From Polytrichum commune (taxonomy: Eukaryota > Streptophyta > Polytrichopsida > Polytrichales > Polytrichaceae): DNA of 64,000 nt. Below are positions 1 to 19,645 of this stretch, piece after piece (positions within the stretch are counted from its first letter, which is position 1; each line of letters opens with the position of its first letter). The position numbers were made by a program, and so were the translations under genes. A model generated the notes under the pieces. That model was not told where the DNA came from. It saw only the letters and a list, made by a program, of their open reading frames with translations, and did no database searches. The stretch spans positions 25,372,144 through 25,436,143 of the forward strand of contig OX485809.1 in the NCBI GenBank assembly GCA_950295325.1, in the 5' to 3' direction.

Positions 1-189
1 AATCTCAATGGCTACCAGAAGCTCTTAATGACTCAACAAAAATTCTAGCTCCAATAGAGCCTCATGGCAGGCTAGGAAAAATCTTCCAAACCCTGAGAAC
101 AAAAGAAAATGTGTATTCAGCCCAGTCAAGAGGAATTAGTGGCAAGGGAGGAAGAGCTGTAAAGTAGGTGACTTTCTAAGTCTTATGGA

Positions 190-3100
190 TCATATGGCAT
201 GGGCAGTATGAAGAATTTCATAGAGAGAGACACAAATCTCTCCTGTAATAAGAAGAATAATGATCCACTCCAGTGTATCTGATTTCCTATTCTGCAGGAT
301 CTCCAGGAAAAATCGCACATTGTGCTGCAAAATGCCACCATCCAACCAGATATAGATCACATATCTAACTTGTCACTCCTTTGATAAAAGCGCATTTCAC
401 CAATAGGTAAAGAATATGGTCAACATAATCAGTATCTGGATGAGACAAAACGTGAGATATAGAAGATGAGCATATGGAACACACCTGGATAATGTTTAGC
501 TTGAAGTCTAGGCTCTCAAACCGCTCATCAAGCTCAAAATCATCTCGTAAATATTCCCAAATCTGTGCATAATTTGCATCCTTCCAAGCAGTATCTGACC
601 TGTTATTCATGACCCAAGCTCTATCAATATATGTTGCACAACCTTTTTAAATCTCTGAGCATGGTCTACTAGGGTCATCTTCACATGACACAACAAAACG
701 ATGTAAAAAAGTCCAATGAGTCAATCTACTTTAATGAAGTGACATGGAGTATCTCAAATACAACTGATAGAAGAAGGTGTGCAAATGGAACCTTTCAAGA
801 AGGCCTAAGCGAAGGATGACATCTGCAAGTGTGGTATTGGCAGCTGCCACAAGTTGGAATAGGCTCTTGCGAGTCATTGTGAATGTGCCTGTCTTTTCCA
901 TTCCTCGATTCAGCTCACTAAATGTGTTCACCATCTCGTCAACCTGAGTCATTCTCAACCACGATGTCTCTTCCTCATACACATTTTGGGAGAAATACCC
1001 ATAGAAAATCATCCACAATATAAGGGTGGGTTTACATAAGGTTCCAGACCCAAAAATCTCAGGGTCCAAAACACTCCTTAATGAACCTTCCTTTTGTACT
1101 CAAGATTGGACCCAAGCTTGAAGATTGGTTTCTCAAACTAGGGGTATTTCTTTAGTACGGGCAGATGAGATTTGGCAGGAAAGTGATGCCACATTAGTGC
1201 CAATTCATTATTCAATACCTTGGGTGTGGAACCTAGTGTAAACTCCTTGGGTCCAAATTTTTGCTCTTGACCAATAGGATCACTCAATTTTTGGACTGCT
1301 TTGGTCTTGGACCCTAGTGTAAAGCCCCCCTCCCCCCTTTAAGGATAACTGGACTATACTGGGACAAATATAGCTGAAGAAAGAGACAAGTGGGGTCCAG
1401 AAGGCCTTTTCACAAAAGATGCAAGCTTATGCAACTATGTACTAACAATTTCATTTTGCAAGGATGGTGATAATAGTTAAGCAAAAACAACCAGAGACCT
1501 TCATGTGTTGTACATTCAATATGCCGTACCAACAACAATACCCATGGAGTAGAGCAGAAGACATGGAAGTATTTCCTGACCTTTTTGGCATAATGATCGA
1601 GGGCAATACTTTGACCAAGAATGCTGGAGATGACACGGATGTTATCTGTGTCAAGCATCCGCAACATGATTTGGTCCTGACCACCCTCACTCCACTCAGG
1701 AAGAGTAGGCCTCACCAGCACCCCATAATCTGACCAATTAGAGAACCAACATATTCATGAATATTTTGATTTGGTTCACTCTTTGAAAACATGGAAATTA
1801 AAACATGCTCTAGAAGTGGCACAAAAGAATGCATCAAACTAAGGGATTGCATAGACAGGTGTGTGCATGTCTATAAGATCACCACAGACCCTGTCCTAAA
1901 TTTATCAAAATGTTCAATATCTGACTCAAAAAGAGGAAGGCAAGGAGCAAGTACCATCTTTTCTTGTCTCTCGAAACTCATCTGTGCAGAACTTGCGAAC
2001 AGCACATAATGCTTCCTCCTCCTCTTCATCATCAAAATTGAAGAACACAACTGATCCATACTGAAAGGCAACCATGTACCTCTCCTGCGCTCGGCTGATC
2101 TCAGCCAATCCCTGACCAGAAACACACAATTGTCTAGACTCAATGCATAAAACTGTGCGCAATCACACAACTCAATTTTTGTGAACACTACAAACAAAAT
2201 CACAATTGGCCGCAATGAGAATGATTGCCATAAGTGTAAATTGCTGTATCCTATACTCATCTTGGGCCTATCTTATGTAGAGGTGACTACCATAGAACAG
2301 TATACTATGTCTCACACTTCAATACTACTCTAGGTCAAGATACCAATGTAGTAGAAGTGAAAATTGCTCAAATATGACCAATTGCAAATCAGCAGTGCAA
2401 AAGAAACTGCCATTCATGTTATAAAGATGACTACCACCAGAACTTGATAATTAAGGTGCAGGTAAGTAATCCTACTTTCTGGCACTTTTTTTATAACAGG
2501 TTCTATAGTGATTGCACAACAATATGGCTACAGAAGGTTTACGTTCAAGTGCCACAATGTTCCCTAGAGTATGTTACAACTTACATTACAATGAATACTC
2601 CAGCTAAAAAAATCAAAAATAAGAAAAAGAAAAAGAAAGGTAGCGTGGGTGGTGAGGAGATACAAGATAGAGAACTGTACAGGTCTGTTCGAGGTGGGTG
2701 GTGCATCGGCCGCACGATTTGCAAACTGAATGATCAAATTGTTACGCGAAACTATGACCTCCACAAAAGGCTCTTCTGACAGTCGTTTTAGATCCACACT
2801 GAGATTCATCCACACAGGCATGCATACATACAGTTCAGCCTACAAGCTCATGGACTTCGCATACTGATCCTCAATTTCCAAGCATTGAGCAGTTTCAGTA
2901 CCCATCAACCAAAAGGTAGAACACACCAATATCAAGAAAGAAAGAATCTATGTGAGTATCCTGCCTTCTTGGCACATAATAAGCCTTGACAGGTATGCAT
3001 GCATACAGCTCAGCCTACAAACTGATGGAATAATTGATCCTCAATTTCCAAGCATTTAGTGATTTCAGTACCCTTAACCGAAAGGTAGAAAACACCAACA

Positions 3101-3846
3101 TCAGAGAAGGGAGAATCCTACCTTCTCGACACGTAACAAGCCTTGACAGGTATGTAAACATCAGAAGGTTGATATTTAGGAGGCGGAACAGGCGCAACAT
3201 TGGGGCGATGCCGAGTCTCATACTCTCGTATGCGCACATGCTTCTGCCCCCAATCGATTCCCTCTTTGTCGCCTGTCTTCATCCGATGGTCAGGACCATC
3301 CCGACGACTGCCTTGCATGTGACCCAGATCTTGACCACCTTCAAAGTCATGGTGCCAGCCCTGTCGATCACCATCTTGATCCAACCCGGCTTCTTCCTGA
3401 ACCAGCTTCGATGGCATCGGAGGGTTTGAATCGACAGGGTCCCAGTAATCCGGTGCCTGGCTCGAGGCATTTGAAACCTGCATCCTCAACCATGGTACAT
3501 GATTGCGAGTTGGGAAACACGACTTCCCTGAATTCGACATCAATAGGGATGACCCACCACAACCGCCCAGATCTTGCTTAAAAGCTTGCGAGAAGAAATT
3601 CCTAAACCCTCTTTGTGAATTAGGGGATCGCTCCCCATACGAGGCATTTGAATCATGGACCAAGGGTCCCTGTAGTGAAGTGAAATATTGAGATTTCTCG
3701 GGCTGATTCGCGAGATTACTCCATGAAGAGAATGTCCATCTCATAAGACTCGATGCTTCGAGGGTTGTGGCAGAGGGCAAGTGGCTGGCCCTCACTGCAA
3801 GGCCCAGCTGCTTCCATTGCCTCCATTGTGTCTTGCCTGCCGTCAT
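190..3846 (-). CDS. DUF155 / RMND1-Sif2 family protein, RETARDED ROOT GROWTH-like
   Basis: Seven exons join in frame to 516 codons: 3846–3122, 2798–2681, 2111–1955, 1729–1581, 943–792, 599–485 and 324–190. The DUF155 core is clear: YMVAFQYGSVVFFNFD (exon 3), VISSILGQSIALDHYAKK (exon 4), MEKTGTFTMTRKSLFQLV and ADVILRLGLLER (exon 5), WKDANYAQIWEYLRDDF (exon 6), and HNVRFFLEILQNRKSDTLEW (exon 7) leading to a C-terminal hydrophobic segment. Plant members (RRG, RRL) and animal RMND1 are organellar, mainly mitochondrial, and RMND1 supports mitochondrial translation. The roughly 240-residue exon 1 begins with an Arg/Ser-rich stretch that could be a targeting peptide, and it is longer than I recall for Arabidopsis RRG. 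The end of exon 2 is the least certain junction: 2681 keeps frame and length, while a stronger-looking GTAAGT donor at 2584 also keeps frame. A tandem duplication straddles the exon 1/intron 1 boundary. Confidence 0.92.
1140..1345. repeat. Possible decayed MITE fragment in RRG-like intron
   Basis: Within the intron between exons 5 and 4, the segment ending cctagtgtaaagcccccc resembles the terminal motif (…tagtgtaaa…ggcccc) of the Tourist-like copies elsewhere in the window. No opposite terminus was identified, so this is a weak call. Confidence 0.25.
2815..3150. repeat. Tandem duplication across exon 1/intron 1 of the RRG-like gene
   Basis: Two adjacent diverged copies, about 2815–2993 and 2994–3150, share blocks such as cctcaatttccaagcatt, gatttcagtaccc/cagtttcagtaccc and aagccttgacaggtatg. 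The right copy holds the real 3' end of exon 1, which encodes VKACYV before a GTAGGA donor at 3121. The left copy lies in intron 1 and still encodes VKAYYV on the minus strand, followed by GCAGGA in place of the GT donor. The copies therefore duplicated an exon end and its splice site. Confidence 0.85.
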
Positions 3847-5099
3847 TCTGTCTTGTTCCTCTCCACTGCAACCATCTTCAATTCCTGATTCCTAGTCCTC
3901 TAGTTCCATTCGTTGTCCCTCAAAAATTCCCCTCTCACCTGCATCAGAAAATCATACCAAGAATACCATGTCAACCTTCACATGTCAGACAATCATGGAC
4001 TTCTCTCAAGATTCTCCGTAACCGCAGGAATTCCCCCCAGGTTACACAGTTGCCAGGGAGTTAGCACTTCATAACCCGGAAAATGCACAAACCACCCTGT
4101 GTAGAAATAAAATTGCAAAATGTCACCCTCTTTGGTCCCCAAAGACCAAAACACTCTGATACAAAATCTTCATTGACCTAAAGATGGCATTCATACGGTT
4201 GGAAGTTGAGATCATACTTCTAATAGAGAGGGAGTGTAGAGGAAATAAAGTTTCATGTCTTTTTCCATTCCAAATTTCCACATTCTTTCAAACTCTCTGA
4301 TATACTTAAATACAAACCAAATCCTCAAGGAAGCTTCACATTTGAGTATATAGAAACAACTAATGAGGACCTTAAAAATTATAGTTTGTGAAGAAGGTTA
4401 GGCGAAGCTCCAGAGCAGCCCACAAAATCTCCTCGCAAATCATTCAAGACAGCCCAAGAAAGAATTGTAGGCAACAAGTTGCAACATTTCCAACAGATTT
4501 GTTGTTGAAACCTTCAAAGCCTTGAATGTATGCTGGACCGCCCTCGTTAAAAGATGCAAACGACAAAACCCATCATAAACCCTAACTGAAAAACTCCACG
4601 CAGGCTCATTTACACAGCACCTAAACTGAATAACCAACTCTTATCTTTCTTCTTTCTCATTGCTAATGTGTGTGATTCGGAGGTGAGACAGTTGCATACC
4701 AAGTTAACTTACATCATCAAGTGTGAATAATCGTGAGAGACGAAGCCGTAATGTGGGAATTGTGGGTTCGGTGTCACCGTTGCAGCGAAGATCATTTTCC
4801 ACAAAGAAGAGAGGAAGCAGGGCACACTATCATAGGTAAGCTTACCTAACTTAACTTACACTAGAGTTTTTGAGGGTTTTGGGCACCTTATGATAAAACT
4901 AAAATTAAAATAACCTTGGTGTTTTTTATTTGCACCGTGAATGGGAGCCCTTTTCCTTTACCCTAATCCCATTTTACCAGGTGACATGATAGGCGTATTT
5001 CCTACCTTTTGGGAGGTTGGCTTTCTTTAAATTAAAATTTAGAGGGGACAAGGTGTGTCCTTTGTGAGGTTTTGGTGAATTAGGTGCGGGTGTTTGGGT
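3847..5099. other. Intergenic, upstream of the RRG-like gene
   Basis: This should contain the promoter and 5' UTR of the RRG-like gene. Short ORFs here show no recognisable domain. I see no RNA gene and no clear repeat, only AT-rich single-copy-looking sequence grading into the 3' end of the LINE remnant. Confidence 0.5.
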
Positions 5100-7950
5100 T
5101 CATAAGTCAGGTCAACTGGGGTTTGGTTGTTGTCAAGCTTCCTTTTATTTAGGAAAAGGTATCTAGGGTATTTTATGATTATTTGATGTATGTGTTTCAT
5201 GAGCTTGTTTACTTCTCGAGGGGGTATTTTGAGTTTTTTCTAGGGCTTTGAGTGATTGTTTGTAAACGACTCCTCGTACCTCTATTGTGATGGTAATAAG
5301 GGGGTCAACATTCCATCCCAAAGTTTTTAACATCTGAATGAGGGGGTCATATTTGTTTGTTTTCTCTCTTTTGGCAATATTTGGGAATCTATGATGGCAA
5401 TATGTGAATTCTATGAATTGTATGGTGTTTGATAAGTGGGGGGGGGGGGGTGTATGGTTGGCTATTTATGGGGGCCCTTAGTATATATAATATGTTGGGT
5501 CTCAACTAGGCCATGCATGTGCATGTGTTGGGGAAGCATGTGTTGGCATTTACTAGGGCATAGCACCTTGTGTGTTTGTTGGATTGGAATGTGTGGGCTA
5601 TTTGGTGCATTGCTTTGTTGGACTATGCGAAGGTTTTATATGTGTAGGTGGGTGCAAGTGAAGAGTAAGTGTGGCCACGTGTCAACTTTCTGGTTTGAGC
5701 AAAATGTGCAATTGGGGTTGGGATACGTTAGAGGCCATAAGATGCTCTTTCCGTGGTTTCTCATGTATTGGGCGTATCGGAATTTTGAGGTTTGTGTAAT
5801 TTGTACATCAAATATCCCCAAGACTTTCTCAAATCGGTTTGAGAGTTTTCGGTTGATTTTCTTGTTAAACACCTAGTTGTTGACATATGTGAATTTTGAT
5901 TTCGCAATTCGTAGTTCTTGCTCACTATGGTATTCGTGTATGTATGTTTGGAAGTTGCGGATTTCTCTATGATATTCACTTGTTGGGATTCCCTTGAGCC
6001 AATAAGGTATGGTGTGTACGATGTGTATGGAGTGTGGGGGTTGATTTGTTGCGGGTGGTTCCTTTGTTTGCTAGTTGGTCTGCAATTTCATTGCTCGAGA
6101 TTTCGGTGTGTGCTCTAGCTTTTTGTATTGTTATGTTGTGTTTGGTCCATAGAATTTGGTGGACTATGACTGAGATAAATAATGTGTCGAGGTGGTTGTG
6201 CTAAGATGAGGAGTGGCGGATGTGATTGTTAATGAGATATATGTTGTTGAGGTTGTCAATAAATATGTATATGTTTGTGATTGGTCTTTTGTGGCGGTGA
6301 GGGCAATGAATAGAGTGTACAACTTCGCATGTAGTATGTTTGGTAGTTCATGGAGCCTTTATGCAATATAGAGGTCATTATTTGGACTATATACTCCTAA
6401 GCCAACAATGTTTCTTATGTCATGTTCGTTTGGTGGTATGAAGGAACCATCTATGTATAAGCATTGTTGTGGGTTGTATTTGGGGGTATTTATGTGGTAA
6501 AACATGTCAAGGAGGGGGGTTGTATTGCTATGTAAGGTTGATGGGGGTGGTTTTAGGGTTTGCTCATTATAATTAGTGTAACTTTGACTTTGTAAGCTAT
6601 GGGTGTGGGTTGTGTGGTTTTCACATGTGTGTTGTAAAACCCCAAGATGTTGGCTAGGAGGTTTTGAATTAGATGTTGATTTCCCAAAGGGTTTCTTTGG
6701 TTGTGGATGCATATTATTGATGTGTATTGGGGCCATTCACATGTGGGGTTGTATTCTAAGGGTTTTTCTTTTTTTCTTTTTTTCTTGGGGGGGGGGGGGA
6801 TTGGTGAGGATTAGGTGCATATCTTCGTGTGTTTCTAGAATTATTGGGGTGAGGCCATTGCATATGATTATGGTTGTGGTGGAGGGCTATTCTTTGGTGG
6901 CCATTCTTGCCCAGTAATTAGCATCTATGGTGGGTTTATGGTATGGTGAGTGCATTATTCCAACACCCATCCATTTCAAGGATTTTGCTAGTCTGGATGA
7001 GCCGAAGTTTATGTCACCATGGTGTGGCGAGTTGTATTGTTTGAGGAGTAGTATGATTGTGTGATTTGGTAGGCCTTTGTTAATATGTTTAATGTAGATG
7101 AGTGGAGTGTTTGGTTGTTGGGGTTGGGGTTGGGGTTGTGTTTTTTTGGTTCCTTATAAACTACCCTTCTTTACTACTAGTTGCTAGTGTTGGACGGTGC
7201 GCTCCTGGTAATGATCTATTTTTGATGCCAATTGTTGATGTTGGGCAGTACGCTCTTGATGTTGATATGCCGTGCTTCTTCCTCAATGCATGTGTATACT
7301 AGTTAAACTCTAGGTTGCTTGAATGTGTGATCTTGTTGGTTTGTATGGGTGTTGGTTGTTGTGGTTTTGAAATAAGGTTTTTGTTTTATAAACTAGTGAG
7401 TTTGTGGGCTTGGTTGGGTGTGGGTCTAAGTATTGTAGACTAAGGTGTAGAACATTGGTGGTAGTGTGCCATGACCATGTAATTTCTTGCTTTGTTTTTT
7501 GAGGTTTTGGTATGGTGTGTGTGCGTGTGTGTGTGTGACATGTTTGTTATTGTGGGGGGGGGGGGGGGATTGGTGGGGTTTATGTGAGGTGCAATGTGTA
7601 TTTTTGTTCTTGTGGGGGTGTTGATGTGGTGGTTGTGGGATGCATGGTGTGTGATTTTGGCTTAGATACGTCTTGATTTGAATTTTTAGTGGCATTGCTA
7701 ATTTATTGCACTTTGTTTTTATGCAGGATTTGGAGCTAGGAACTAATAAAGTTTTTGTGTCTTAAGTTGTGAATATGGAAGTAGGTGGCGCAATTTGTTT
7801 AGAATGTAGAATATATTGAGATATTGGTTGGGCATGAGCATTGATGGTTAGGGTTTGGGGATGGAGTAGAGAATCTTTGATGGAGGTTTGGTAAATGGAT
7901 TTGTGCAGGAGATTGTGAGTAGATGTGATGGACTTTTGTTGGGTGATTGA
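5100..7950 (-). mobile_element. Degenerate LINE (non-LTR retrotransposon) with RNase H and zinc-knuckle C-terminal region
   Basis: On the minus strand, several frames together show a LINE ORF2 3' part. An RT-thumb-like stretch (KWMGVGIMHSPYHKPTID, about 6900–7000) precedes an RNase H domain: YIDGSFIPP with the first catalytic Asp near 6460, an IDNLNNIYLINNHI stretch near 6250, and AHTEISSNEIADQLA near 6080. A zf-RVT knuckle follows (CTFCSNQ…WPHLLFTC, about 5650–5720), then a tail resembling WNVDPLITI and VRGVVYKQSLKAL near 5240–5330. The frame is broken many times, so it is a dead copy. The coding strand is AC-rich, so the plus strand reads as GT/G-rich with G homopolymers at about 5440, 6787 and 7555. 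The 5' part (endonuclease and RT fingers) is not seen and may lie in or beyond the gap at 8055. Confidence 0.75.
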
Positions 7951-8054
7951 TGTAGTAACTTCATGGTAGTGTAGCGTGTAGTCATGCTTTTGTAAAATGA
8001 AGAAGAGTATAATAAAAAATAAAAAATAAATCTTCTACTAGATTTGATGTGTTG

Positions 8055-8254
8055 NNNNNNNNNNNNNNNNNNNNNNNNNNNNNNNNNNNNNNNNNNNNNN
8101 NNNNNNNNNNNNNNNNNNNNNNNNNNNNNNNNNNNNNNNNNNNNNNNNNNNNNNNNNNNNNNNNNNNNNNNNNNNNNNNNNNNNNNNNNNNNNNNNNNNN
8201 NNNNNNNNNNNNNNNNNNNNNNNNNNNNNNNNNNNNNNNNNNNNNNNNNNNNNN
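8055..8254. other. Assembly gap (200 N)
   Basis: Exactly 200 unknown bases, a conventional placeholder length, so the true distance is unknown. It lies just beyond the upstream end of the LINE remnant, and a repeat collapse is the likely cause. Confidence 0.98.
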
Positions 8255-10467
8255 GGGCTTGATATAGGCATTTTATTTATTGTGCTCTTCCAATTGGTGT
8301 AATAAGTTTATCTTGAATGAATATTGGATTTACATAAATGGATACATACAAATATGCTAGTGTTAGTATTATTTCAATATGTAATAATATTGGTCTTCAT
8401 TGTCACGTAGTATCATATTTCTCTTGATACTTGCAACATGTTGTGTTGTATATAGGTTGAATTTCACATGAAAATTTAAAGATCATATGAAACATAAGTA
8501 TTGGTAATTAATTTTTGGAATTAGAAACATGAAATGTCATCCCTCCATTTTCATAGTGTGGTCTCAGTTTCCAACCATATAGAGGTCACCTTTAGATCAT
8601 TTCCATCGAATCTTGTTTTTGAGGAGATGGATTTAGAAGTCGTTAGCCTTTAACTAAAATTTGAGTATATAGGGACAAACCACTTGTCCGAGAATAATAA
8701 GGGATGTGCACTTGTGGGAACAAAAACATCAAGTGACAATAACAAAAGCAACAACACAACAACTACAACTTCAAATGTTTGTATTCCATGTTTGCCAACC
8801 ACCATGTTTGTGTAATTTTACAATCTAGTGTACGTCATATTGACGGTTAGAAAGATCCAAAGCTCATGCATAGATCCAAATATACTTAGACCCTAGTTCT
8901 TTAATCTACGCCATCTTACATTTAGAAAAAAACCTTGGACCTTGGTTAAGGTTTAAAGCCTTGGTTAATTTATTTTTCAAAACCGTTAAAGTTTAAACGT
9001 CCCATAATGGGACTCTCAATTCAAAATGAATCGATCGTGTCCAAAAAAAAAGGTATTGAAATATTCTATCATGGTCTCCAAAAGCTTGATCACAATAACA
9101 ATTCAATGGTTATGTCTCATGAAGTATTCACATATGTAACAAGATGTTCTAACTACCCATCACCCTAGGATATTTATGATTGTAGTCATTCAAATCAAGT
9201 TTCATTAACAAGTGTCATACACACTCCATAGGTACTTACGATCATATATTTGTATACATCTTTAGGATATGTCACAAGTCTTCATATGATGAACATGCTT
9301 ACAAGATATCCATGTTAGCGTCCCCCCCCCCCCCATTTATGCTGATTATTGAATCTAAGACTTATTGGATCCCAAAACAATTTCTTGTTTTTTCTTGCTA
9401 GCTTGTAGTTTTATGAATTCATTTATGGCCCCAAAAAGTATTTCCTTGTACAATGAAGATCTAAGGTGAGTACATTGGAGGTAGAAAGGGAAGGTAGGAT
9501 ATTTTATGAATATATGCTCAAGGCAATCCCCGTGCCGTCCGCTCTACAAGCCGATGTCGACAACCCATCAATTTGGAACTTTGAAAAGACAATTGCATGA
9601 ACGTCCTTGACGATCCAAAATGTATAGAAAATTGGTTTAATTTTGTGCCGTCCTTGTTGTCACACTTGTGCATATGAATTAACATATTCAACCATCCATG
9701 CACGTCCGCATCAACACATCATTATCGATGGCCAATTATTTCTTGGAACTTTGAAATGCTGACATTGTCTAACCCCCCATTCCCCCTCACCATTCCAAAG
9801 CTCCAAACTCCAAAATGAATACTTGAAGTAAACATCCCTAACTTAATTGCTTATCTTAATCATGCGCCTACATTTGAATGATATGTGGTTAGGTGCGGCT
9901 TCAAAAAAGGATATGAAAAAGACACGTGTTCAAGAGAAACTAGATTACATGTTCAAAATATGATAACCATTTAAAGCTCAAATGTGAGCATACTTTGAAA
10001 CATTGGTATGACCATTTAATGAAGAAGAGACTCTTCACTTTGATGATGCATGAGATATTTGTACGAGCTCCAATGAGGAAAGTGGCTATGGCCTTGATTT
10101 GGATTTTGCTAACCATCTCGTGGTAACTGTGTGTTGCATATCCTAGGAGAAGTGGGAAAAAGTGACCATTTAAGACCCATCTACCTTATACTTAGTAGAT
10201 TGTGAATTAGACACACAAGTGTTAAGTAGGTTAAGTTAGTGACATGCAGGGCTTATCTGAATGTTATTTAGCATGGTGTGTCTAATAGGCGACTCTTCTT
10301 CATCTTCAATTTCTTCTTCTCTGTTGCCATGGAAAGCCAATCCACTCCGCCATAGCCACGGGCTCCCATTTTCATTCCTTCATCACCCCCCATGGCCTCT
10401 CGCTGTAACACAACACCAAGCTAGCCTGAGCCAATAACATTCAGCTACTGAGAGGGAGGGAGTGGAA
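8255..10467. other. Intergenic, upstream of FTSHI4
   Basis: AT-rich sequence without a credible gene. Its first 750 bases share scattered blocks with the MITE-like copy at 24096–24523 (around the ttggtc.tcattgtca core and near the accttgg…ttaagg end), suggesting an old repeat cut by the gap. A C homopolymer lies near 9319–9333. The last 200–300 bases should hold the FTSHI4 promoter and 5' UTR. Confidence 0.5.
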
Positions 10468-18637
<8,170 letters not shown>

Positions 18638-19645
18638 AGGAAACTCATTTTCCAAAAACCAGTTGCTTTACAACATGTATCAAGTGACCCAACTTGTATT
18701 AAGATCATCCACAGTATTTTTTCACATGGAATTGATTGATAGGGATGCCTTTACTTCCAGCCAAGGTAGTAGTTGCAGAGAGAGGTATTAGTGTGTTGGA
18801 ATACTCCGGCAGTTGTCTTGTTCCATGCAGGACTTGAAAATTTAGGTGAGCATATGGTAGTCATAGCATGTACCAACACTGAAACATGTTGGTTTCCCCT
18901 GATCCAACTGCAATATCTGTAGAATTAATAGAGCCATTTGGAATTTTGACAAGACTATTCTTCTTGGACACATTTTTTCCTTGGAAGAGAGGTGGTGGCA
19001 ATCTTTTAGATTGCTGTTGTTAATTTTGAAAAAGCAGTGTGAAGTAACTGTATAGCACTTGGTGTTCCTGTGATTTTTGATTCTGGCAATTAGGATGTTC
19101 TTTCTGATGGAAGTGTAGTATAGAAAATGATGTTGGGTTGACAGCATTGAAATAGACTTTGAGATGGAAGTGGAGCAAAAGCACCGACAGTGGAATTGTT
19201 CTGGTAATGTGAGCCAATAGTTATCATCTCAAAATGTTAAATGTCAAAATCAATTAATTGGGTTCAATCTCAATTAAGGTTTTTGAAAAACCCTTCACAC
19301 TAGTGTACGACACGTGGTTGGGAAACTCAAGCTTCTTTTGTCAATACATTTTTGCATATGATCAACCCCTAAATGCTTGAAGCATGTCAATACCAATTGT
19401 GTGGTCTCTCTTTATACTGGATGACATGAAATCTTCATCAAACTCCTTTCAAGTTGTCTGGGAGTCGAGAAGAATAACCTTAGAAGTCAACAAGCTATCA
19501 CTATCTACCAAAAATCTCACATCACAATATATATCCATGTTGTACAATTTCTAAACACCGGATGTATGGAGAGGCCCAGGTTGGGTTCCGAAATTTAGGG
19601 GTTATGTTACTCGCAACAATATTCAGCAAGTGAAATATCTTCAAA
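18638..19645. other. Convergent 3' intergenic region, FTSHI4 / IFT122
   Basis: Both genes end toward this 1-kb stretch, which must hold both 3' UTRs and poly(A) sites. No gene, RNA or clear repeat was recognised. Confidence 0.55.

Noticed and set aside
7426-7695. His/Pro/Thr-rich minus-strand ORF
   Set aside because: It arises from the AC-rich composition of the LINE strand and has no domain.
9518-9703. Small minus-strand ORF upstream of FTSHI4
   Set aside because: No homology, no splice partners and no composition signal; treated as chance.
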